Positions 28,978 to 37,600 of a stretch of 64,000 nucleotides of DNA are shown here, one piece after another; positions within the stretch are counted from its first letter, which is position 1, and each line of letters opens with the position of its first letter. The position numbers and the translations under genes are program-made. The stretch spans positions 86,021,986 to 86,085,985 of the forward strand of contig CM047426.1 in assembly GCA_026168455.1 (NCBI GenBank), written 5' to 3'. This DNA comes from Theocolax elegans (Eukaryota; Arthropoda; Insecta; Hymenoptera; Cerocephalidae). The notes beneath the pieces were generated by a model. It worked only from the letters and a program-made list of their open reading frames with translations. It was not told the origin of the DNA and did no database searches.

Positions 28978-29844
28978 TGTAACGAATCAATGTAATATTT
29001 GATTATATTACATTGCTCGTTACATTCTCTCTCTCTCTGTCTAGCCTGTGTATTAATATTTACAGATGTTACAGGTCGACGTTCGACGATTTTCGGCGAT
29101 TTTCGCGGACCTTCGTAAAGGTAAAAGTAGGGAAAGAGAGAGAGAGTTTTCGGTTCGTAAGTGCGAGAGCACTTAGACTAAACTCAACCGTGGAGAGACT
29201 AAACTCAACCGTCGAGAGACTAAATCAACCGTCGAGAGATTAAACTCAACCGTGGAGCGACTAATCTCAACCGCCGAGATATTAAAATTCAACCGTGTGA
29301 TTAATTGCCACTGACGTGAGAAACCTTGCGATTTGTTTTCTCCATATTTTGATCGCCCTGTGCTTGTGATCCTGGTGCTGTGCTGGTGATCCAGTGAAGT
29401 TGCAATAGTTTGTTTGGCGACGACGCAGCCCAGGAAGCTAAAGAGTAGCGACTACGCAGACTTCACCTGGTTGTTTAACCATCGATCGCGTCTCAAGTAC
29501 TGTAAGTGCCAGTCTTGTAGTCTCTCTCTCTCTCTTTCTCTCTTTATTTATCTCGCGTGTATACTGACCTGCGTTTCGCGCGCTGCGACGCGCCTGTATT
29601 ATTGTTTTTCCCGAATACATTTATTTCTGTTATTAATTAAATACTGCATTGTTGTTTATTTAATTGTTTACCCTCTTTTTCTCGCGTTTCGCTAAATAAA
29701 GATTACCGCCGCCTCCGCCTATACGGCTTACTATAGTCGTATTATTACTGAGCGGCCGATCGTGTAAATGAGACTATTATTTTAACGGTAGTTAATTGTT
29801 ATTATCTTTTTGTATTTTTATTTAAAAATAGCAAAACCGTTACA
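28978..29844 (+). repeat. LTR copy 1 (867 bp)
   Basis: Starts TGTAACG and ends CGTTACA, a perfect 7-bp terminal inverted repeat with canonical TG...CA ends. It contains a 47-bp palindrome at its 5' end, six tandem units of about 21 bp (29175-29300), a CT-rich tract near 29520-29545 and AATAAA at 29695-29700. By eye it is identical to the 3' LTR. It is followed by a PBS, but its leader is interrupted by the duplicated flank. Confidence 0.96.
29175..29300 (+). repeat. Six tandem ~21-bp units in LTR
   Basis: Six imperfect units with core TAAACTCAACCGTNGAG and 4-bp spacers such as AGAC. The same arrays lie at 30757-30882 and 38716-38841 in the other LTRs. Short tandem arrays in gypsy-type elements often bind enhancer or insulator proteins; no specific factor can be named here. 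Confidence 0.85.
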
Positions 29845-29858
29845 TGGCGCCCAACGTG
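29845..29858 (+). other. Primer binding site after LTR copy 1
   Basis: TGGCGCCCAACGTG directly after the LTR, identical to the site at 31427. It is complementary to 14 bases at the 3' end of eukaryotic tRNA-Lys(CUU) including CCA. Confidence 0.85.
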
Positions 29859-30562
29859 CATGGTAATTAGCGATACGCATATTATTGACAATTAATAGTC
29901 TCAAAATTTAAATTTCTAATATTTAAAAATTTTCAATTCAGTCAATAGGCGTGTTAAATTAAGAGATTTATTTCGAGCATTTCGAGAGCGAGCGAGCGCA
30001 TTGTTTACGTTTCGCGGTGATTCGCGGTGTTTACGCTGCGAATAATATTCGAATATTGTACTTTCTATACATTTCGAAATTATTCTTTTGAATCTTATAT
30101 TATTCAAATTGTAAATCGATTTTCCTTTTCGATTTAATTTTAGCGTATCGCGAATTAATTAATTATTTCGTGCTTCTTTTATTATTTATTTGTTTATTTA
30201 AATAATTATTAGCGACACCGCGGAAAATAAAATTATTGTTTTTTTAATAATTTGTCGTAAACTGTATAATCGCAATTTAGGTTGAGTTAGTCTATTTCGC
30301 GTGCGTGCGTGTAAGTGTGTGTGTGATTTACGCGGTAAATATAAGTATTGTAGCGTATCGCGGTACATGTATGTAATTACAGTTTACCTGTGTTTACCCG
30401 TAAAGGAAATTTAATGAATGACCATTTAAGCTTGACAAGCCTTAAATAAGGTAGAAATAAAATTCTTAAATTAAATTATACAAAACGAAAATAAACTTTA
30501 TTTTTCATAAAAATTTGAAACCAAGACGCGAAGCATTAAAGGTCTCTATATTTATAATATAT

Positions 30563-31426
30563 TGTAACGAATCAATGTAATATTTGATTATATTACATTG
30601 CTCGTACATTCTCTCTCTCTGTCTAGCCTGTGTATTAATATTTACAGATGTTACAGGTCGACGTTCGACGATTTTCGGCGATTTTCGCGGACCTTCGTAA
30701 AGGTAAAAGTAGGGAAAGAGAGAGAGAGTTTTCGGTTCGTAAGTGCGAGAGCACTTAGACTAAACTCAACCGTGGAGAGACTAAACTCAACCGTCGAGAG
30801 ACTAAATCAACCGTCGAGAGATTAAACTCAACCGTGGAGCGACTAATCTCAACCGCCGAGATATTAAAATTCAACCGTGTGATTAATTGCCACTGACGTG
30901 AGAAACCTTGCGATTTGTTTTCTCCATATTTTGATCGCCCTGTGCTTGTGATCCTGGTGCTGTGCTGGTGATCCAGTGAAGTTGCAATAGTTTGTTTGGC
31001 GACGACGCAGCCCAGGAAGCTAAAGAGTAGCGACTACGCAGACTTCACCTGGTTGTTTAACCATCGATCGCGTCTCAAGTACTGTAAGTGCCAGTCTTGT
31101 AGTCTCTCTCTCTCTCTTTCTCTCTTTATTTATCTCGCGTGTATACTGACCTGCGTTTCGCGCGCTGCGACGCGCCTGTATTATTGTTTTTCCCGAATAC
31201 ATTTATTTCTGTTATTAATTAAATACTGCATTGTTGTTTATTTAATTGTTTACCCTCTTTTTCTCGCGTTTCGCTAAATAAAGATTACCGCCGCCTCCGC
31301 CTATACGGCTTACTATAGTCGTATTATTACTGAGCGGCCGATCGTGTAAATGAGACTATTATTTTAACGGTAGTTAATTGTTATTATCTTTTTGTATTTT
31401 TATTTAAAAATAGCAAAACCGTTACA
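30563..31426 (+). repeat. LTR copy 2 (864 bp), functional 5' LTR
   Basis: Same sequence as copies 1 and 3 except for one T lost in the inner TCGTTACA and one CT unit lost just after it (about 30603-30620). It is followed directly by the PBS and the uninterrupted leader to gag, so it is the structural 5' LTR. AATAAA is at 31277-31282. Confidence 0.95.
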
Positions 31427-31440
31427 TGGCGCCCAACGTG
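31427..31440 (+). other. tRNA-Lys-type primer binding site
   Basis: TGGCGCCCAACGTG begins immediately after the CA of LTR copy 2. The reverse complement, CACGTTGGGCGCCA, matches the 3' end of tRNA-Lys(CUU) as I know it. This is where minus-strand DNA synthesis would be primed. Confidence 0.88.
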
Positions 31441-32424
31441 CATGGTAATTAGCGATACGCATATTATTGACAATTAATAGTCTCAAAATTTAAATTTCTA
31501 ATATTTAAAAATTTTCAATTCAGTCAATAGGCGTGTTAAATTAAGAGATTTTATTTCGAGCATTTCGAGAGCGAGCGAGCGCATTGTTTACGTTTCGCGG
31601 TGATTCGCGGTGTTTACGCTGCGAATAATATTCGAATATTGTACTTTCTATACATTTCGAAATTATTCTTTTGAATCTTATATTATTCAAATTGTAAATC
31701 GATTTTCCTTTTCGATTTAATTTTAGCGTATCGCGAATTAATTAATTATTTCGTGCTTCTTTTATTATTTATTTGTTTATTTAAATAATTATTAGCGACA
31801 CCGCGGAAAATAAAATTATTGTTTTTTTTAATAATTTGTCGTAAACTGTATAATCGCAATTTAGGTTGAGTTAGTCTATTTCGCGTGCGTGCGTGTAAGT
31901 GTGTGTGTGATTTACGCGGTAAATATAAGTATTGTAGCGTATCGCGGTACATGTATGTAGGTGTATGTAAGCGTGTGCGCAAATAAAGTAAATTAATTTT
32001 TTTTTTAATTTGAATTCAATTTAATTTTTTTTTGTTGTTATTATAAATTATTAAAATAATTTTTATAGCGTTTCTTCGCAATTTAAAATTTTGTCTTTTT
32101 TTAAATAATTATTATATTTAAACAATTTATTTTATATTCTTCAAATTTCTTGTATATTAAATTCGCTAATTCAATTTAATTCTATTTTTTTTTGTAAACA
32201 ATTGAAAAATTTATTTTTAACAAATTACAGATTTGTAATATTTTGTTTTTTTTTACAAAGTGGTTGATCTTAGTAAATTTAATTTGGTTAAGCGAATTTG
32301 CGCATAATTTAATAGCGATTCGCAATTATTTTGTAATTTGTTTAATAAATTTTTTTTAATTGTGAGAATTTATTTTGCCAATAAGGCCTAAAATTTAAAT
32401 TTTATTTAATTTTTATAATTCAAA
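31441..32424 (+). other. Retrotransposon leader
   Basis: About 1 kb untranslated leader between PBS and gag, extremely AT-rich after 31980. A good donor-like site, GTAAGT, lies at 31895-31900, but no env or other downstream frame needs splicing. The gag ATG has a favourable context (caaaATGG). Confidence 0.8.
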
Positions 32425-34614
32425 ATGGCGTGTATGAACGAGTGTGATTTCGATCAAACGTACGGAGTTGAGATCCAAGGATGGATTTTGAATCTAACAA
32501 GCGATCAATTCGACTCTGTACTTGATCAGCTAGAATTGACGCGCGACGGTACGCCCTTTGTACGTGTAGACAGGTTATATAGGCGTTTACGCGGCGATTA
32601 TACAGACGCGGATTTCGTCCAGTCAACTAGTGACGATGATTTAGTTTCGCGGACTCGTCGTGAACAAAGACTCTGCACCATTTTGAAACATGCGAAATTT
32701 AGCGAAGAAGCGCAAGTACAGATTGCGCACAGACAATTTGAAAATCTCAATCGAGCGGATGAGAGCGGATTCTCTCCGCTTGCCAATAGCTCGAAGTCAA
32801 ATGACGATCAACTTGCCGATTCCGATGCGGAATCGCAGCATAGCGAGGTTAACGCGGGAAATATCGCGGGGAACCTTGCGGAAAACGCGGCGGAAAACAC
32901 CGCCGAAAATAATTGTAAATCAAATTTTGAATTGACTTCGATAAAAACGCTTAACACAACCATACCGGTAAGGCCAATTCCTACCATTTCGACCGCGATG
33001 ATAACCACCGCTACTACAACTACGTACTCGACGACGCAAGCAGCGAGTACGCATTTACAATCAAGAGGTGCGATACCAAAAACGGTATTTTCTTCAAAAG
33101 AAAATAATAAAATTGATAATGATATCGTTTTATGTGCATTAGCTAATGGCGTAGTCTACAACGCTCCAAGGGGTTTAGCCCTGGAGTTGAGTAGAACGCA
33201 ATCGCTTGCCTTTCAACAAGAGAAGGAGTTGAATTATCTAAGGCAGCAATTAGCGGATTTTGCGACGAGTACGCAGCTTCCGACGCAAACGTCAATTGCG
33301 GCGGAAGAGCAGCGGAAAAATCGCAAAAGTGTTAATTTTCAAGATACTTTTAATTTAAATTATTTTGAAACGGATAAGCATCCTGAAGCACCTCAAGCGG
33401 TATTACACACGCAAACGGAAAAGTCGCTTGGATCGCGTTTAAACGCAAACGCGTTAAATTTTCCGACTCCTACGTCTAATTTCTCGTCTCTGCCAACTCC
33501 TGCGGATTGGCAAGAGTCTGGAAGGGGGGAAAATGTGCCTGTAGTTACAAGCGATCAACTTACGCAAATCTTGTCGAATATGTCGACTAGAGCGCCTATA
33601 CAGTCACATGACGTAGGTCGCACAGTTCGCCAGTGGAATATTAAGTTTTCCGGCGAAAAACGCGAAAGCATCGAAGAATTTATTCAGCGCGTGGAAGAAT
33701 GTCGCAAGTTAGCGCATATTTCTGACACGGATTTGCTGAATGCTTTTTCGGAATTATTAACTGGCGTAGCGCTACATTGGTATCGCCAATCGCGGAAAGA
33801 TTGGAATACTTGGGCTGATTTTTGCAATGCTGCTCGACGATGTTATGGCGTTGAGCAGAACTTTCAACAGCGCTTAATGGCGGAAGCGCAAGCACGCAAG
33901 CAGGGTAGAGAAGAGCCTGCTCGCGATTACATTTTCTGCTTGCTAACTATATTTAGCAGAATGAATGCGCCTCCAAGTACGCAGTTTCAGCTAGACATGT
34001 TGTATGCTAACATGTTGCCGTCTGTTCGGAAGTTAGTTCCGAAAGAAAAAGTCACAAGCGTCGATAGGCTTGTGCAGCTAGCTCGTCAGGCGGAAGAGCT
34101 TATCGAGGAAGAGCGGAATTTTCCCGCGCCTCCGCCGCCAGAAAAGAGCGTTCTGCCTTCTGTGGCTTATAAGCAGCCAGATACCAGAGGTAAGAAGGGC
34201 GGAAAAGCTGCTAACGATGATGCTACGGTAAAAGTAGCGAGTATCGCAGAACCGACAATGGAAAATTTGGCCAAACTCTTAGAGAAGATGCTAGATGAAA
34301 GATTTAGCAAATATGCGAATTCTTGTGCGAATTCCGCCAATAAGAAAGGCCAAAACGCGCGTAATTTTAGTAAACCAGGTGCGCCGAAAGGAGCAAAGAA
34401 TGTTTCTGATAAGCCATCTGGCGTGACTAGTACCGAGAGGAAGGATGATGGTAAAAATAAATCATCCATTACTAATGGACAATCCACGCGTAGTCGCAAC
34501 CGCGATAAGAAAGCAGGTCCCAAAGAGCGTGTGTACTGCTATCGCTGCGGTTGGCCCGGGTATATCAAGACGGATTGTCCTGAGTGCTCGGGAAACGAGA
34601 AAAGGGGCGAATAG
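32425..34614 (+). CDS. gag: Retrotransposon Gag polyprotein, 729 aa
   Basis: Structural protein that would form the particle and package element RNA. It starts at a true ATG (MACMNECDF) and ends at TAG 34612-34614. The first ~70 residues (QFDSVLDQLEL, RLYRRLRGDY) resemble a SAP-like helical module; this is tentative. Residues ~75-400 are a polar, low-complexity extension with an AEN-type repeat (NLAENAAENTAENN). Residues ~400-560 (RQWNIKFSGEKRES, ALHWYRQSRKDW, FCNAARRCYG) form the retrotransposon Gag/capsid domain. A Lys/Arg-rich segment precedes a single zinc knuckle at 705-718, C-X2-C-X4-Y-X4-C, in which Tyr713 replaces the usual His. Its 3' end overlaps pol by 31 nt and contains the frameshift signal. 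Confidence 0.93.
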   Translation: MACMNECDFDQTYGVEIQGWILNLTSDQFDSVLDQLELTRDGTPFVRVDRLYRRLRGDYTDADFVQSTSDDDLVSRTRREQRLCTILKHAKFSEEAQVQIAHRQFENLNRADESGFSPLANSSKSNDDQLADSDAESQHSEVNAGNIAGNLAENAAENTAENNCKSNFELTSIKTLNTTIPVRPIPTISTAMITTATTTTYSTTQAASTHLQSRGAIPKTVFSSKENNKIDNDIVLCALANGVVYNAPRGLALELSRTQSLAFQQEKELNYLRQQLADFATSTQLPTQTSIAAEEQRKNRKSVNFQDTFNLNYFETDKHPEAPQAVLHTQTEKSLGSRLNANALNFPTPTSNFSSLPTPADWQESGRGENVPVVTSDQLTQILSNMSTRAPIQSHDVGRTVRQWNIKFSGEKRESIEEFIQRVEECRKLAHISDTDLLNAFSELLTGVALHWYRQSRKDWNTWADFCNAARRCYGVEQNFQQRLMAEAQARKQGREEPARDYIFCLLTIFSRMNAPPSTQFQLDMLYANMLPSVRKLVPKEKVTSVDRLVQLARQAEELIEEERNFPAPPPPEKSVLPSVAYKQPDTRGKKGGKAANDDATVKVASIAEPTMENLAKLLEKMLDERFSKYANSCANSANKKGQNARNFSKPGAPKGAKNVSDKPSGVTSTERKDDGKNKSSITNGQSTRSRNRDKKAGPKERVYCYRCGWPGYIKTDCPECSGNEKRGE

Positions 34615-37600
34615 ATAAGGTCCCTATCGCCCCAATTATTAGTGAGACCTCTGATGGTGATAAGTCACAATCAGTACCTGCGCAAACGGAAAAAGTGCCC
34701 TCGCTTTTGCCTGTCGGAGTGGACAGACAATCAGCGGAAAAAGGTGTTTGCGATTCCCGCGCTGAAACGCCAGTGGAGGAGGAAACTCCGCAGTTTACTC
34801 GCTGGTGGCTGCAGATTGGAATCGGTGGATTCCGCGTACGCGCTTTGTACGATTCAGGGGCGGCTCGCACGGTTATTAATTCCTTAGGCTTGCAAATAGC
34901 ATCAGCCATAGGAAAACCGTTAACTCCTTACATTGGACCAGGTGCACGACTCGCTAACGGCCAACGCGCTCCAATACTTGGACGTTTAGAGCTGCCGTTT
35001 GATTTAGCGAATGAACGCCATTACTTAGATGTTTTAGTAATGAGCGATCTCGACGCCGATTGTATACTCGGTGCCGATTTTATTCGTGCGTTTAACGCTG
35101 TTTTGTTGCCGCGTGAAAATCAGTTGCTGATTGAAAACGTAGCTGACGCAATTCAGCTTGAAGTATCTGCTATCGGTATTGGTGAGGCCTGCTCACTAGC
35201 TGCCGTTGGCTTAGCAGATATTGACGAAGCGCAACGCAAACAACTCAATGAGTTGTTGGAAAAGCGTTTGACTGCTCCGAATGCAAAGCTAGGCTGTACT
35301 AACTTAGCTGAGCATGAAATTGATGTGGGCGGTTCGCGTCCCATCAAACAGCGCTATTATCCGGTGTCTCAGAAGATCGAGCAAGAGATGCACGCTCAAG
35401 TGCAACAGATGCTTGACGCGGGGATAATTCGCCCGTCAACGAGCGAGTGGTCGAGCCCAGTAGTCATGGTGCGGAAATCTAACGGTACCTATAGATTCTG
35501 CATCGACTACCGAAAGCTCAATTCCGTCTCGAAGACCTGCGCTTATCCGCTTCCCTATATGGAGATTATTTTGCGTAAACTTCAAAGGACACGCTACATA
35601 AGCACGCTGGATTTAAGCAGCGCATACCATCAGATTCCGATGAAAAAGGGATCGGAACATCTGACGGCTTTCACGGTGCCTGGCTTAGGCTTATATGAGT
35701 TTACTCGTATGCCGTACGGCGTGGCGGGGGGGCCCGCTACGTTCCAGCAACTCATTGATAGGGTGATAGGCCCTGAATTGGAACCGTACGCATTTTCGTA
35801 TCTCGATGACGTTATTATCGTCACCGAGACATTCGAAGAGCATCTCAAATGGCTTGAGCATGTCCTAAAGCGGGTTGCCGACGCCGGACTTACAATTAAC
35901 CGTGATAAAAGCGAATTTTGCCGCAGTGAGGTTAAATACCTTGGCGTATTGGTGAATCGCGATGGATTTCGCCCTGATCCGGACAAGATAGCGCCGATCG
36001 TGGATTATCCCGCGCCAACTAACCTCAAAAAGCTACGCTCTTTCCTCGGCATGGCTTCATGGTATAGAAAATTTCTAGAGGATTTTGCTACGCTTGCGGA
36101 ACCGCTTACCAAGTTAACAAAGAAAAATGTTAAATTTGAGTGGGGCGAGGAACAACAGTTCGCTTTTGAACAAATCAAAGCGTTGATAGCATCTGCGCCT
36201 ATCCTCCATCGGCCATCTTTCGAGCATCAGTTCGTTATTCAGACTGACGCTAGCGACACTGGCTTAGGAGCGGTTTTAACGCAAACTATCGACGGAGAAG
36301 AGCGAGTACTTAGTTTCGCCAGTCGTACGTTAAACGCGGCGGAACGTAACTACTCGGTTACCGAACGAGAGTGCTTAGCTGTATTATGGGCCGTGGAAAA
36401 ATTCCGCTCATATGTAGAAGGTTATCGCTTTAAGGTTATAACAGACCATAGCAGTTTAAAATGGCTGTGTAACTTGCGTAACCCTACTGGACGCTTAGCG
36501 CGTTGGGCACTTAAGCTCCAAAGCTATGATTATGAGATCGAGCACCGCAAAGGATCTCTTAACGTTGTGCCTGATGCCCTCTCTCGTGCATTCGAAGACG
36601 ACTCGGATTGCGACATCGCTGTCGTAAGTTTGCCGTACAATACACAAGATGAGTGGTATACGCAAAAACTTACGAATGTCAGCGGAAATCCGGAAAAATA
36701 CCAAGACTGGAAGGTGCTTGGAGGTAGATTATATCATTATAAGCCTGACCCTTCCATAGATGACTATTTCGAAGACGAAGACGCTTGGAAACTGGCGGTA
36801 CCGCAGGAGAAACGTCAACAAGTTCTCTGCGAGAATCATGATGAGCCAACTGCTGGACATCTTGGCCGAAACAAAACGTATCAGCGGATAGCGCGATACT
36901 ATTATTGGCCTGCGATGCTTAAAGATATCGCCGAATTTGTGCGGAATTGCTCGACTTGCCAGCAATGTAAAGTGCCACAGCAGGCTCCTGCAGGTTTCAT
37001 GGGAAAACGTGTTATTTCGCGTCCATGGGAAACCGTTGCAGGTGATATCATGGGACCGTTTCCGCGTTCTTCGCATGGATTTGAATATCTTTTAATATTC
37101 ATGGACTTATTCACTCGTTGGATAGAGTGTATCCCTATACGGAAAGCGAACTCGCATACCATTCGGCGCGAGCTGAATGAGCGTGTTTTCTTGCGTTTCG
37201 GCGTGCCTGATGTTTTTCATTCCGACAATGGCACGGAGTTTAAGAATGCTGCTATGGAGCAATTCTTAGCTGAACACGGCGTGGTTCATACTACGATTCC
37301 GCCTTACCATGCACAGGCGAATCCTGTAGAACGCGTTAATCGCACGATAAAAACGATGATTACTTCGTTTATCGAGGCGAATCATAAAACATGGGACGCT
37401 CACATCTCTGAGCTCATGTTCGCGTATAATACCGCCGTGCAAGATTCTACCGGCGCAAGTCCTGCTTTCCTAAATATGGGAAGAAACCCTGTTCCGCCGA
37501 AAAGCTTGCGGAAAATAGAAGATCAAGCCGTCGCCGACAGCGAAGCCGCAGCAGCTGTTCAATATTGGCAACAGCGTATGCAAACGTTGCCAGAGCTGCA

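Larger units (their letters stand above)
28786..30375 (+). repeat. Tandem duplication, copy A (flank + LTR + leader)
   Basis: Copy A consists of about 192 bp of genomic flank ending in an (AT)n tract, a full LTR (28978-29844), the primer binding site, and about 530 bp of retrotransposon leader. At 30375/30376 it passes straight into a second flank copy. LTR-to-LTR offset is 1585 bp. The leader differs from copy B mainly in homopolymer lengths. See copy B for the contrast in divergence. Confidence 0.9.
30376..31959 (+). repeat. Tandem duplication, copy B (flank + LTR + leader)
   Basis: Second copy of the flank (30376-30562), LTR (30563-31426) and leader, continuing into the gag leader after 31959. 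By eye the flank differs from copy A by about 25 changes in 187 bp, including many 1-base indels, and its (AT)n tract is degraded. The adjoining LTR differs from LTR copy 1 only by a lost T and one lost CT near its 5' end. Such uneven divergence is hard to explain by one old duplication and suggests a short stretch of low-quality sequence in an assembly join. Confidence 0.88.

Noticed and set aside
29013..29243. Roughly 76-aa LTR frame with copies at 30598 and 38554
   Set aside because: It reads through the CT tract and tandem array; the repeated NSTVERL peptide is just the DNA repeat translated.
29175..29300. Tandem units considered as a CRISPR array
   Set aside because: Units are about 21 bp with 4-bp spacers in an insect LTR; not CRISPR-like.
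29414..29695. 93-aa frame repeated at 30996-31277 and 38955-39236
   Set aside because: It lies in the LTR, so its repetition reflects LTR identity. It starts at TTG rather than ATG and has no recognisable domain.
34167..34523. 118-aa minus-strand frame and similar frames under gag and pol
   Set aside because: Shadows of the plus-strand gag and pol coding sequence.
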